41,376 bases of DNA from an uncultured Eubacterium sp. (GCA_900552795.1 USBB01000022.1:1-41376); one strand, 5' to 3'; shown: positions 16,337 through 25,437, numbered from the stretch's first letter. Numbers and translations: made by a program. The notes: generated from the letters alone by a model not told the origin.

Positions 16337-17158
16337 ATTGTTGTTTATATAGATGTTCTTTTTGGTATTAATCTGCTTATGGATTTTGTAGTGCTGTGTA
16401 TTGTGAATAAAGTCTGCAAATTTGCTGCCACTTTTTTGCGACTTTTACTTTCTGCCGCTTTTGGAGCACTGTGGTCGGTATTTGCAGTTATGATGCCGAG
16501 GAATGTTCAAGGCTTAATTCATATATGTACATATATATTAATCAGTTTTTTGATGATTAAAATGTGTGCGGGAAAAAGTGTATTTCGTAAAGTTTTGAAA
16601 GGTGTTTTCGTTTTGTATGGTGTGACATTTGTCATGGCGGGTACTGTAAATATGCTTTATTACTACACATACGCAGGATATTTTGTAAAAACGGTTGTGT
16701 TAAGTAATGGAAAGCTTGTGCTTTTTACTGCTGTTTCTGTTATTTTTATATATTTTTTGTATGTGCAGCTTATAAAATTAAAGGTATATGATGAGGGAAA
16801 ATGTCGTGTCATTATTTTTTGTATGGGAGAAAAAGCTGAGCTTACCGGATTTGTGGATACAGGAAATGTTCTTGTTGATATTTATACAAAAAAACCGGTT
16901 TCGGTTGTGCCGCGAAAATACATTCAAAATATTTTGAATAAAATAGATGATTACACTAAGGTAAAATACCACATTATACCATTTCGTTCTTTGGGATGTG
17001 AGAATGGGATGATTGAGGTGATAAGTGTGGAGAGTATGTACATATACTTAGGAAAAAAGGAAATGAGAGTGGAAAATGCGTTGATTGGCTATACAGATAT
17101 GGAACTTAGCGGTGACAATGAATATGAAATGCTTGTCAATGCAGGATTGTTGAGATGA
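16337..17158 (+). CDS. spoIIGA: Pro-sigma-E processing protease SpoIIGA
   Basis: This sporulation aspartic protease cleaves pro-sigma-E after activation by SpoIIR. The N-terminal half has five membrane segments and the C-terminal half a retroviral-type aspartic protease domain with the active-site motif TGFVDTGN (catalytic Asp near residue 174). It is followed 15 bases later by sigE, the classic spoIIG operon. The start is odd: the strong site AGGAGGTGA (16321-16329) points to the in-frame ATT at 16337, 7 bases on, and the product then aligns with the B. subtilis N-terminus (MKIYLDV versus MVVYIDV). No ATG, GTG or TTG suits; the only standard in-frame start is TTG 16316, which lies before the ribosome binding site. 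Length 273 residues. Confidence 0.88.
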   Translation: MVVYIDVLFGINLLMDFVVLCIVNKVCKFAATFLRLLLSAAFGALWSVFAVMMPRNVQGLIHICTYILISFLMIKMCAGKSVFRKVLKGVFVLYGVTFVMAGTVNMLYYYTYAGYFVKTVVLSNGKLVLFTAVSVIFIYFLYVQLIKLKVYDEGKCRVIIFCMGEKAELTGFVDTGNVLVDIYTKKPVSVVPRKYIQNILNKIDDYTKVKYHIIPFRSLGCENGMIEVISVESMYIYLGKKEMRVENALIGYTDMELSGDNEYEMLVNAGLLR

Positions 17159-17173
17159 AAATAGGAGGCTGTA

Positions 17174-17917
17174 ATGGTATTAAAAGTTGCATCAAAGGAT
17201 AGGTTTCAGTTTAAAATGGTACCTACATTTAAAAATCTTTGCATGTTAAATCAGGGGGATGTACATTATATTGGTGGTGCAGAAGTACTTCCGGCGCCGT
17301 TGGAGGCAGAGCAGGAGGCTGAGGCTATTGCAAGGCTTGAAAACGGACCGGATGCTGATGAGGCAAGAAGTTTGCTTATAGAGCATAATCTGAGGCTGGT
17401 AGTTTATATTGCAAAACGTTTTGATAATACAGGGGTAGGTGTTGAGGATCTTATATCGATAGGTACAATAGGGCTTATAAAAGCTATTAATTCATATAAT
17501 CCAAAGAAGAATATAAAGCTTGCTACATATGCTTCAAGATGTATCGAAAATGAGATTTTAATGTATTTGAGGAGAAATAATAAAACTAAGGCTGAAGTAT
17601 CAATAGATGAGCCTCTAAATGTTGACTGGGATGGGAATGAGCTTCTTTTGTCAGATATTTTGGGTACTGATGAAGATATAATATATAAAGATCTGGAAAC
17701 GGAAGCGGAACGAAAAATGCTTAATCAGGCTATTGATAAGCTTTCAGAGCGTGAAAAAATTATAGTTGATCTGCGATATGGATTAAGTTCAAGCGACGGA
17801 ACAGAAAAGACACAGAAAGAAGTTGCAGATATGCTTGGAATATCACAGTCATATATTTCAAGACTTGAAAAGAAAATAATGAAAAGACTGAAAAAAGAAA
17901 TGGTTAAATATACTTGA
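17174..17917 (+). CDS. sigE: RNA polymerase sporulation sigma factor, pro-sigma-E
   Basis: This is the mother-cell-specific early sigma factor, made as an inactive precursor. Of 247 residues, the first 30 or so form the pro-sequence, ending near HYIGGAEVLPAPL, the region around the SpoIIGA cleavage site. Region 2 contains NLRLVVYIAKRF, DLISIGTIGLIKA and LATYASRCIENEILMYLRR, close to B. subtilis sigma-E. Region 4 ends with KTQKEVADMLGISQSYISRL. ATG 17174 follows AGGAGG by 5 bases. It is co-transcribed with spoIIGA. In Bacillus and most clostridia sigG comes next; here lepA does. Confidence 0.96.
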   Translation: MVLKVASKDRFQFKMVPTFKNLCMLNQGDVHYIGGAEVLPAPLEAEQEAEAIARLENGPDADEARSLLIEHNLRLVVYIAKRFDNTGVGVEDLISIGTIGLIKAINSYNPKKNIKLATYASRCIENEILMYLRRNNKTKAEVSIDEPLNVDWDGNELLLSDILGTDEDIIYKDLETEAERKMLNQAIDKLSEREKIIVDLRYGLSSSDGTEKTQKEVADMLGISQSYISRLEKKIMKRLKKEMVKYT

Positions 17918-17982
17918 CATTTTAGTTCCTCTTATAGAAAATAGTATAAGATTGCAATTATACGTTAAAAGTGAGGAGTACA

Positions 17983-19797
17983 ATGGCAAAAATAAATCAG
18001 AATAACATAAGAAATTTTTGTATTATAGCACATATAGACCATGGCAAGTCTACGCTTGCTGACAGAATTATAGAAAAGACAGGTCTTCTTACAAGCAGGG
18101 AGATGCAGGAGCAGGTTCTTGATAATATGGACCTTGAAAGGGAGAGAGGCATAACTATAAAGGCACAGAGCGTAAGAACTGTTTACAAGGCAAAGAACGG
18201 TGAGGAGTATATATTTAATCTTATTGATACTCCGGGGCATGTAGACTTTAATTACGAGGTGTCAAGGTCGCTTGCCGCATGTGACGGAGCGATACTTGTA
18301 GTTGACGCGGCACAGGGTATAGAGGCTCAGACGCTTGCAAATGTGTATCTTGCGCTTGACCATGACCTTGATGTGTTTCCGGTAATCAATAAAATAGATT
18401 TGCCGAGCGCAGAGCCGCAGCGTGTAATAGATGAAATTGAGGATATTATAGGCATAGAGGCACAGGATGCGCCGCTCATTTCAGCTAAGAATGGTATTAA
18501 TATAGAAGATGTGCTTGAGCAGATAGTGGAAAAAATTCCTGCGCCTAAGGGAGATGCTGACGCACCTTTGAAAGCATTGATATTTGATTCACTCTATGAT
18601 GCATATAAGGGTGTAATTGTATTTTGCAGAGTTATGGAGGGCAGCGTAAAGAAAGGCACAAAAATAAGAATGATGGCAACAGGAGCTGTTGCTGAGGTTG
18701 TTGAAGTAGGGTATTTCGGAGCAGGACAGTTTATTGCCTGTGATGAGCTTTCTGCAGGCATGGTTGGCTATATTACCGCAAGTATAAAAAATGTTGCTGA
18801 CACAAGAGTCGGTGATACAATAACTGATAATGACAGGCCTTGTGATGAGCCATTGCCGGGATACAAGAAAGTTAATCCTATGGTTTACTGCGGAATGTAT
18901 CCGGCTGACGGTTCGAAATATCAGGATTTGAGAGAAGCACTTGAAAAATTGCAGCTTAACGATGCATCACTTCAGTTTGAGCCTGAGACATCAGTGGCTT
19001 TGGGCTTTGGGTACAGATGCGGATTTTTGGGGCTTCTGCATCTTGAAATAATACAGGAAAGACTTGAAAGAGAATATAATCTTGATCTTGTGACAACAGC
19101 TCCGGGAGTAATATATAAGGTTCACAAGACTAACGGAGAGGTTATAGATCTTACAAATCCTTCAAATATGCCTGATCCTTCAGAGATTGAATATATGGAA
19201 GAGCCTATGGTAAGCGCAGAAATTATGGTGACGACAGAATTTGTGGGCTCAATTATGAAGCTCTGTCAGGAGAGAAGAGGTATATATAACGGAATGGAAT
19301 ATATTGAGCAGTCAAGAGCACTTCTTAAGTATGACCTGCCGCTCAATGAAATTATTTATGATTTCTTTGATGCATTGAAATCACGCTCAAGAGGATATGC
19401 TTCGTTTGATTATGAGATGAAAGGCTATGAGCGTTCAAAGCTTTGCAAGCTTGATATTCTAATCAATAAAGAGGAGGTTGATGCATTGTCGTTTATTGTT
19501 TATCAGGGAAGTGCTGAGGAACGCGGACGTAAGATGTGTGAAAAGCTCAAAGAAGAAATTCCGAGACAGCTTTTTGAAATTCCGATTCAGGCTGCTATCG
19601 GAAGCAAGGTAATTGCCAGAGAGACTGTTAAGGCTCTAAGAAAAGACGTGCTCGCAAAATGTTATGGCGGCGATATTTCCAGAAAGAAGAAGCTTCTTGA
19701 AAAGCAGAAGGAAGGAAAGAAGAGAATGCGTCAGATTGGTAATGTAGAAATACCACAAAAAGCATTTATGAGTGTATTAAAATTAGATGATGAATAA
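17983..19797 (+). CDS. lepA: Elongation factor 4 (LepA)
   Basis: This translational GTPase of 604 residues binds ribosomes and is linked to back-translocation or ribosome assembly. G1 is AHIDHGKSTLADR, switch I includes ERERGITIKAQ, G3 DTPGHVDF, and G4 NKIDLP; domains II, III, V follow and the LepA-specific C-terminal domain ends KKAFMSVLKLDDE. ATG 17983 is chosen because GAGGAG lies just upstream and the product starts in the family manner (MAKINQNNIRNF). It overlaps hemW by 11 bases, a pairing conserved in Firmicutes. Confidence 0.97.
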   Translation: MAKINQNNIRNFCIIAHIDHGKSTLADRIIEKTGLLTSREMQEQVLDNMDLERERGITIKAQSVRTVYKAKNGEEYIFNLIDTPGHVDFNYEVSRSLAACDGAILVVDAAQGIEAQTLANVYLALDHDLDVFPVINKIDLPSAEPQRVIDEIEDIIGIEAQDAPLISAKNGINIEDVLEQIVEKIPAPKGDADAPLKALIFDSLYDAYKGVIVFCRVMEGSVKKGTKIRMMATGAVAEVVEVGYFGAGQFIACDELSAGMVGYITASIKNVADTRVGDTITDNDRPCDEPLPGYKKVNPMVYCGMYPADGSKYQDLREALEKLQLNDASLQFEPETSVALGFGYRCGFLGLLHLEIIQERLEREYNLDLVTTAPGVIYKVHKTNGEVIDLTNPSNMPDPSEIEYMEEPMVSAEIMVTTEFVGSIMKLCQERRGIYNGMEYIEQSRALLKYDLPLNEIIYDFFDALKSRSRGYASFDYEMKGYERSKLCKLDILINKEEVDALSFIVYQGSAEERGRKMCEKLKEEIPRQLFEIPIQAAIGSKVIARETVKALRKDVLAKCYGGDISRKKKLLEKQKEGKKRMRQIGNVEIPQKAFMSVLKLDDE

Positions 19798-20974
19798 AAA
19801 TGAACCGGGGATATATATACATATCCCCTTTTGTATGCAAAAATGTCTGTACTGTGATTTTTTGTCAGGGCCTGCAGATGATGATATAAAATCACAGTAT
19901 TTTAAGGCATTGGAAAAAGAAATAAACATGCGCGCAGAAAAGCTTAATCTCACACCGGACAACACGCTTGTAAAAACTGTGTTTTTCGGGGGAGGTACGC
20001 CTACCGCAGTAAATGAGTCTTTTATAGTACGGATAATGGAGGTATTGCGAAACAATTTTCATATAGCAGCGGAAGCGGAAATTTCGATAGAGTGTAATCC
20101 GGGAACTCTTACGCAGGATAAGGCACTGGCATATAGAAACTGCGGAATAAACAGGATAAGTTTCGGACTTCAGACAACGGATGATGAACTGCTTAAAATT
20201 ATAGGCAGAATCCATAATTTCAGGCAGTTTGAGGAAAGCTTTGAAACGGCAAAGAAGGCAGGCTTTAACAATATAAATGTTGATATTATGCAGGCACTGC
20301 CAGGACAGACTCTTTCCGGCTATATTGATGGCTTAAAGCGTGTTGTGAGTTTTAACCCGTCCCATATATCGGCGTACAGTCTGATTGTTGAGGAGGGAAC
20401 TTATCTTTGCGATAATCTGTCACAATTTCCCAAGTTGCCTGATGAAGATACAGAAAGACGTATGTACCATGAGACGTGCCGTATTTTAAGGAAAGCAGGA
20501 TATGAGCAGTATGAAATTTCAAATTTTTCACATCCTCAAATGGAGTGCAGACATAATCTGTCATACTGGGAAAGGAAGGATTATCTTGGCTTCGGCATAG
20601 GAGCAGCGTCGCTGTACAAAGATACAAGGACAACTAACACAGGTGATTTAAAGAAGTATATAGAAATATTAAATATGCAGGGCAATATTTTTGAGAGTGT
20701 GACTGAGCTTTCAAAGCAGGATATGATGGAAGAATTTATGTATCTTGGCTTAAGAAAGACGAACGGTATAAGCTTTGCTGACTTTAAAGAAAACTTTGGT
20801 GTTGATATAAAAACAGTATATGGAGATGTCATTGACAAATATGTTAAGCTGGGGCTTCTTGAGCTGTGCGGTTTAGATAACTGTAATGAGTCATGCGGAT
20901 ATGCTGCAGGCTGCAGACTTACTGAGAGAGGCATTGATGTAAGCAATATCGTGCTTGCTGAGTTTCTGCTTTAG
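19787..20974 (+). CDS. hemW: Heme chaperone HemW (radical SAM, coproporphyrinogen oxidase-like)
   Basis: This 395-residue radical SAM protein of the HemN-like family was long annotated as oxygen-independent coproporphyrinogen III oxidase; the family is now regarded mainly as a heme-binding chaperone. The [4Fe-4S] motif CMQKCLYC has Cys at about 16, 20 and 23, spaced CxxxCxxC. GGGTPTAV, ECNPGT and RISFGLQT follow, with a C-terminal HemN domain. The start codon lies inside the end of lepA, so translation is probably coupled; ATG 19790 is an equally good start. Near the C-terminus there is an unusual insertion with four Cys (spacing x4, x3, x5) between GLLEL and RLTERG. Confidence 0.9.
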   Translation: MMNKNEPGIYIHIPFCMQKCLYCDFLSGPADDDIKSQYFKALEKEINMRAEKLNLTPDNTLVKTVFFGGGTPTAVNESFIVRIMEVLRNNFHIAAEAEISIECNPGTLTQDKALAYRNCGINRISFGLQTTDDELLKIIGRIHNFRQFEESFETAKKAGFNNINVDIMQALPGQTLSGYIDGLKRVVSFNPSHISAYSLIVEEGTYLCDNLSQFPKLPDEDTERRMYHETCRILRKAGYEQYEISNFSHPQMECRHNLSYWERKDYLGFGIGAASLYKDTRTTNTGDLKKYIEILNMQGNIFESVTELSKQDMMEEFMYLGLRKTNGISFADFKENFGVDIKTVYGDVIDKYVKLGLLELCGLDNCNESCGYAAGCRLTERGIDVSNIVLAEFLL

Positions 20975-21047
20975 ATACCGTGGATGTAAGAATATCAGAG
21001 AAGAGGTGATAAGATACCAGACAGATTGTTAAAGTTTTCAAAAAAGT

Positions 21048-21065
21048 GTGTTAAAATAATCACAA
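21048..21065. promoter_or_regulatory. Rex-like operator upstream of por
   Basis: GTGTTAAAATAATCACAA matches the clostridial Rex pattern TTGTTAA-N4-TTAACAA at 6 of 7 left and 5 of 7 right positions. Rex is the NADH/NAD+-sensing repressor of fermentation and electron-flow genes. The site lies just before the -35. Assigned from a remembered consensus, without a matrix score. Confidence 0.35.
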
Positions 21066-21097
21066 AATTTTGACAATTTTGTATTATTTGGAATAAT
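21062..21097 (+). promoter_or_regulatory. por promoter with a perfect palindrome over the -35
   Basis: TTGACA (21070-21075) and AATAAT (21092-21097) are 16 bases apart. The -35 sits in a perfect inverted repeat, ACAAAATT (21062-21069) and AATTTTGT (21075-21082) with 5 bases between. A protein bound there would block RNA polymerase. The palindrome overlaps the Rex-like site by 4 bases. The leader to the ATG is about 90 bases. Confidence 0.55.
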
Positions 21098-21193
21098 AAC
21101 TTTACTTTTCATCTAAATAATACTAAAATATAAGAACCGGGGTGTCTATGAGAATACTCCAAATTATTTAATAACAAAGTGAGGTATACATTT

Positions 21194-24100
21194 ATGGCAA
21201 GAAAGATGAAAACCATGGATGGTAATACAGCTGCTGCACACGTGTCTTATGCGTTTACAGAAGTTGCAACAATCTATCCTATAACTCCTTCTTCACCTAT
21301 GGCTGATTACACTGATCAGTGGGCAACACAGGGAAGAAAGAACATTTTTGGTAACACAGTAAAGTTAGTAGAGCTTGAATCAGAGGGCGGTGCTTCAGGT
21401 GCTTTCCACGGCTCACTTTCTGCTGGTGCCCTTACAACAACATATACAGCTTCACAGGGTCTTCTTCTTATGATTCCTAATATGTATAAGGTAGCCGGCG
21501 AATTATTACCGGGCGTTATTGATGTTTCTGCAAGAGCTTTGGCATCACATGCTTTATCAATTTTCGGTGATCATCAGGATATATATGCCTGCCGTCAGAC
21601 TGGTTTTGCTATGCTTTGCAGCAATAGTGTACAGGAAGTAATGGACTTAGGTGCTGTAGCACATTTGACAGCGATTGAAGGTCGTGTACCATTTGTACAT
21701 TTCTTCGATGGTTTCCGTACATCTCATGAAATTCAGAAAATTGAAGTTTGGGATTATGAAGACCTTAAAGAGATGTGTGATATGGATGCAGTTGCTGCAT
21801 TTAAGAAGAGAGCTTTAAATCCTGAGCATCCTGTTTTACATGGTACAGCTCAGAACCCTGATATATTCTTCCAGGTAAGAGAAGCTTGTAATCCATATTA
21901 TGAGGCAGTTCCTGATATGGTTGAGAAATATATGGATATGGTTAATGCAAAGATTGGTACTAACTATAAGCCATTCAATTATGTTGGTGCTCCTGATGCT
22001 GAAAAGGTTATCATCGCTATGGGTTCAGTTTGTGAAACTATCGATGAGACAATCAATTACATGGTTTCTAAGGGCGAGAAAGTCGGTGCCATTAAGGTAC
22101 GTCTTTACAGACCATTCTCAGCTAAGCATCTTCTTTCAGTTATGCCGAAGTCAGTTAAGACTATCAGCGTAATCGACAGAACAAAGGAACCTGGTTCAAT
22201 CGGTGAACCTCTTTATCTTGATGTTGTGGCAGCTCTTAAGGATTCAGAGTTTGAGAATGTTACAGTACTTAACGGACGTTATGGTCTTGGTTCAAAGAAC
22301 ACAACTCCTGCAGATATCATGGCTATCTTTGCTAATGATACAAAGAAGAGCTTTACAGTAGGTATTGTGGATGATGTTACAAATACATCACTTCCTCGTA
22401 CAGAGACAGTAAGTACAGCTCCAGATGGAACTACTTCATGTAAGTTCTGGGGTCTTGGTGCTGACGGTACAGTTGGTGCTAATAAGAACTCTATTAAGAT
22501 TATCGGTGACCATACACCTATGTATGCTCAGGCATATTTTGATTACGATTCTAAGAAGTCAGGCGGTGTTACTACATCTCATCTTCGTTTTGGTAAGACA
22601 CCTATCCAGTCAACATACCTTATTGACAAGGCTGATTTCGTAGCATGTCACTGTCCTGCATATATGGACAAGTACGATATGGTACAGGATCTTAAGGATG
22701 GCGGTACATTCCTTCTTAACTGCGAATGGTCAGCAGATGAGGTTGCAAATCATATTCCTGGACAGGCTAAGAGATATATGGCAGAACACAACATTAAGTT
22801 CTATATTATCGACGGTATCAAGCTTGGTAAGGAAATCGGACTTGGCGGACGTATCAATACAATTCTTCAGTCAGCATTCTTTAAGCTTGCTAACATCATT
22901 CCTGAAGATGAAGCTATCACATATATGAAAGAGAAAGCTCTTGCTTCATATGCAAAGAAGGGTGATGATGTTGTACAGATGAACTATCAGGCTATCGAGA
23001 GAGGTGCCGGTGAGGTTGTAGAAGTACCTGTTCCTGCTGAGTGGAAGAACTGCACAGATGAAGTTCTCGGAAGCAAGGCTACAGAGGGAAGCGAAGAAGT
23101 ACTTGACTTTGTTAACAATATTCAGAAGCCTATCAATGCATGTCAGGGTGATAAGCTTCCTGTTTCAACATTTAAGAATGTTATCGATGGTACATTCCCA
23201 CAGGGTACTGCTGCTTACGAGAAGCGTGGTATTGCTGTTGATGTTCCTTGCTGGAACACAGAGGGCTGTTTACAGTGTAACCAGTGTGCATATGTATGTC
23301 CTCATGCTGTAATAAGACCGGTTGTTATGACAGAGGAAGAAAAGAACAACGCTCCTGAGGGTATGAAGGTTACACCTATGACAGGTATGCCGGGATACTA
23401 TTTCTCAATGACTGTATCAGTTCTTGACTGTACAGGTTGCGGTTCTTGTTCAAATGTCTGCCCTGGCAACAATAAGAACAACGTATTAAAGATGGCTTCA
23501 CTTGAGTCACAGATGGATGAGCAGAAGTACTTTGACTATGGACGTACAGTATCTGATAAGCCTGAAATTCTTGAGAAATTCAAGAAGAACACAGTTAAGG
23601 GTTCACAGTTTGTACAGCCATTGCTTGAGTTCTCAGGTGCTTGTGCAGGCTGCGGTGAGACACCTTATGCTAAGTTAATTACACAGCTTTGCGGTGACAG
23701 AATGATAATAGCTAACGCAACAGGTTGTTCATCAATCTGGGCAGGTTCATCACCTTCTACACCATATACAACTAATAAGGCTGGCAAGGGTCCTGCATGG
23801 GCTAACTCATTGTTTGAGGATAATGCTGAATTTGGTTTTGGTATGAAGCTCGCTCAGGACGCAAACAGAGCATCATTAAAGAATAAGCTTGATGATATTT
23901 TAGCTTCAACAGATAATTCAGATGTTAAGGCTGCAATCGAAGAGTATTATGCAACATATGAAGACGGTGAAGCTAATGCGAAGGCTACAGATAAGCTTGT
24001 TGCAGCATTGGAAGCTTGCGGCTGCGATAAGGCTAAGGAAGTTTTGGCAGAGAAAGAATTCCTTTCTAAGAAGTCACAGTGGATTCTCGGTGGTGACGGA

Positions 24101-24718
24101 TGGGCTTACGATATCGGTTACGGCGGATTAGACCATGTACTTGCTGCTAATAAGGATGTAAATGTATTTGTATTCGATACAGAAGTTTATTCTAATACAG
24201 GCGGTCAGGCTTCTAAGTCTACTAACCTTGGTGCTATTGCACAGTTTGCTGCAGCAGGTAAGGATGTTAAGAAGAAGGATCTTGCAGCTATCGCAATGAG
24301 CTATGGTTATATTTATGTAGCACAGGTAGCTATGGGGGCAGATATGAACCAGTGCGTAAAGGCTATTCAGGAAGCTGAAAGCTACAACGGACCATCACTT
24401 GTAATTGGTTATGCTCCATGTATCAACCATGGTATCCGTAAGGGTATGTCAAAGGCTATGGAAGAAGAGAAACTTGCAGTACAGTCAGGTTACTGGCATT
24501 TGTTCAGATTTGACCCAAGAAAGTCTGCAAATGGCGAAAATCCATTTACACTTGACAGCAAGGCACCTACTAAGGAATATCAGGACTTCATTATGGGTGA
24601 GAGCCGTTACATTAACCTTCAGAAGCAGAATCCTGAAAGAGCAGCTAAGTTGTTCGAACAGGCTGAAGCTAATGCTAAGGCTAAGTACGAAGCACTTGTT
24701 AAGAGAAGTGAAAAGTAA
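21194..24718 (+). CDS. nifJ: Pyruvate:ferredoxin (flavodoxin) oxidoreductase
   Basis: This single-chain PFOR of 1174 residues converts pyruvate and CoA to acetyl-CoA, CO2 and reduced ferredoxin, the central step of clostridial fermentation. The N-terminal domain has YPITPSSPMAD with the substrate-binding Thr. A ferredoxin-like domain carries two [4Fe-4S] motifs (CLQCNQCAYVCP near 692, CTGCGSCSNVCP near 746). The proximal cluster ligands CAGC (about 816, 819), Cys in ATGCSS (about 845) and Cys in CINHG (about 1075) are all present, and the thiamine diphosphate site is GDGWAYDIG (about 967). ATG 21194 follows GTGAGG by 9 bases. Codons are noticeably biased toward a few preferred ones compared with neighbours, as expected for a very abundant enzyme. 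Confidence 0.97.
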   Translation: MARKMKTMDGNTAAAHVSYAFTEVATIYPITPSSPMADYTDQWATQGRKNIFGNTVKLVELESEGGASGAFHGSLSAGALTTTYTASQGLLLMIPNMYKVAGELLPGVIDVSARALASHALSIFGDHQDIYACRQTGFAMLCSNSVQEVMDLGAVAHLTAIEGRVPFVHFFDGFRTSHEIQKIEVWDYEDLKEMCDMDAVAAFKKRALNPEHPVLHGTAQNPDIFFQVREACNPYYEAVPDMVEKYMDMVNAKIGTNYKPFNYVGAPDAEKVIIAMGSVCETIDETINYMVSKGEKVGAIKVRLYRPFSAKHLLSVMPKSVKTISVIDRTKEPGSIGEPLYLDVVAALKDSEFENVTVLNGRYGLGSKNTTPADIMAIFANDTKKSFTVGIVDDVTNTSLPRTETVSTAPDGTTSCKFWGLGADGTVGANKNSIKIIGDHTPMYAQAYFDYDSKKSGGVTTSHLRFGKTPIQSTYLIDKADFVACHCPAYMDKYDMVQDLKDGGTFLLNCEWSADEVANHIPGQAKRYMAEHNIKFYIIDGIKLGKEIGLGGRINTILQSAFFKLANIIPEDEAITYMKEKALASYAKKGDDVVQMNYQAIERGAGEVVEVPVPAEWKNCTDEVLGSKATEGSEEVLDFVNNIQKPINACQGDKLPVSTFKNVIDGTFPQGTAAYEKRGIAVDVPCWNTEGCLQCNQCAYVCPHAVIRPVVMTEEEKNNAPEGMKVTPMTGMPGYYFSMTVSVLDCTGCGSCSNVCPGNNKNNVLKMASLESQMDEQKYFDYGRTVSDKPEILEKFKKNTVKGSQFVQPLLEFSGACAGCGETPYAKLITQLCGDRMIIANATGCSSIWAGSSPSTPYTTNKAGKGPAWANSLFEDNAEFGFGMKLAQDANRASLKNKLDDILASTDNSDVKAAIEEYYATYEDGEANAKATDKLVAALEACGCDKAKEVLAEKEFLSKKSQWILGGDGWAYDIGYGGLDHVLAANKDVNVFVFDTEVYSNTGGQASKSTNLGAIAQFAAAGKDVKKKDLAAIAMSYGYIYVAQVAMGADMNQCVKAIQEAESYNGPSLVIGYAPCINHGIRKGMSKAMEEEKLAVQSGYWHLFRFDPRKSANGENPFTLDSKAPTKEYQDFIMGESRYINLQKQNPERAAKLFEQAEANAKAKYEALVKRSEK

Positions 24719-24795
24719 TTAGTCAAAGACTAATATAGAGTTTGAATAATAATTAAATAATTGAGGAGCTTGTTTTAAGTACCTTAATGTAAAAG

Positions 24796-24836
24796 ACAGG
24801 TATACTGCATTGTATGATGCGGTATACCTGTTTTTT
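24796..24836 (+). terminator. Rho-independent terminator after por
   Basis: ACAGGTATACTGCAT (24796-24810) pairs with the segment at 24817-24831 with one T-G pair around a 6-base loop, followed by a run of T. Only the por gene lies upstream, so por appears monocistronic. Confidence 0.9.
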
Positions 24837-24842
24837 ACTTTA

Positions 24843-24856
24843 TAGGAAATTTCCTA
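24843..24856. repeat. 14-bp perfect palindrome upstream of the gntR promoter
   Basis: TAGGAAATTTCCTA reads the same on both strands and ends 8 bases before the -35 of the gntR promoter. It could be an operator for another regulator or a chance AT-rich palindrome. Confidence 0.35.
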
Positions 24857-24864
24857 AAAATTAG

Positions 24865-24892
24865 TTGACATATATTTATTATATGGTAATAT
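24865..24892 (+). promoter_or_regulatory. Promoter of the gntR-ABC operon
   Basis: A perfect TTGACA (24865-24870) is 16 bases from TAATAT (24887-24892). Transcription would start near 24899, at the left edge of the operator-like inverted repeat at 24902. Confidence 0.65.
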
Positions 24893-24901
24893 AAAAGTAT
24901 C

Positions 24902-24928
24902 AACTGTACTATTATTAATAGTACAGTT
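24902..24928. promoter_or_regulatory. Likely GntR (YtrA-type) operator
   Basis: AACTGTACTAT (24902-24912) and ATAGTACAGTT (24918-24928) form a perfect 11-bp inverted repeat with a 5-base centre, just after the promoter. Its TGTACTA/TAGTACA arms resemble operators of the YtrA subfamily of GntR repressors, and the next gene encodes such a regulator. A second repeat, AGCTATTTG (24947-24955) with CAAATAGCT (24970-24978), lies further down the leader. Confidence 0.6.
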
Positions 24929-25009
24929 AGAACAAAATCACTCTAAAGCTATTTGTTTATGAGCAAAGGCAAATAGCTCCCAAAAAGTTGTTCAGAAAAG
25001 AGGATTATT

Positions 25010-25381
25010 ATGTTTGTAATTGACGTTATGTCGCGAACACCGGTGTATGAACAGATAATCGGACAGGTAAAAGAGTGGGTGCTTACAGGAATACTTAAAG
25101 AAGGAGATAAGCTGCCGTCAGTAAGAGGCTTGTCGGTAAAGCTTTCAATTAATCCTAACACTATACAGAAAGCATATACGGAGCTTGATAGGACAGGGAT
25201 TATAATAACGGTACCGGGAAAAGGGTCGTTTATTGCTCCTGAGGCAGTAAAGATTGTGAGTGCAAACTCAAGAGAAAAGACGGATGAGCTTGTGAGTATT
25301 GTAAAAGAGCTGGCATATGCAAACGTCAGTCTCGATGAGTTGATAAAGCTTGTCACCGATGCATACAATGAGGTGGAATAG
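25010..25381 (+). CDS. GntR-family transcriptional regulator (YtrA subfamily)
   Basis: This 123-residue regulator has an N-terminal winged helix (YEQIIGQVKEWVLTGILKEGDKLPSVRGL, then LSINPNTIQKAYTELDRTGI) and only a short C-terminal helical tail. Lack of a large ligand domain is the mark of the YtrA subfamily, which usually represses an adjacent ABC transporter operon in response to cell-envelope stress. The target is probably the operon it starts: a matching inverted repeat sits at the promoter and ABC genes follow 56 bases downstream. The inducer is unknown. Confidence 0.9.
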   Translation: MFVIDVMSRTPVYEQIIGQVKEWVLTGILKEGDKLPSVRGLSVKLSINPNTIQKAYTELDRTGIIITVPGKGSFIAPEAVKIVSANSREKTDELVSIVKELAYANVSLDELIKLVTDAYNEVE

Positions 25382-25437
25382 TGTGAAAAATCATGTTGAT
25401 ACGATAATTTCGCATGAGAATAACATGGAGGAGATTT

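Noticed and set aside
17914..17950. TTGACA at the end of sigE as a lepA promoter
   Set aside because: No acceptable -10 at 15-19 bases; TATAAG is 25 bases away and TATAGA 13.
21900..24722. Several plus-strand ORFs in another frame of the PFOR gene
   Set aside because: They are side effects of the strongly biased codon use of PFOR; no family resemblance.
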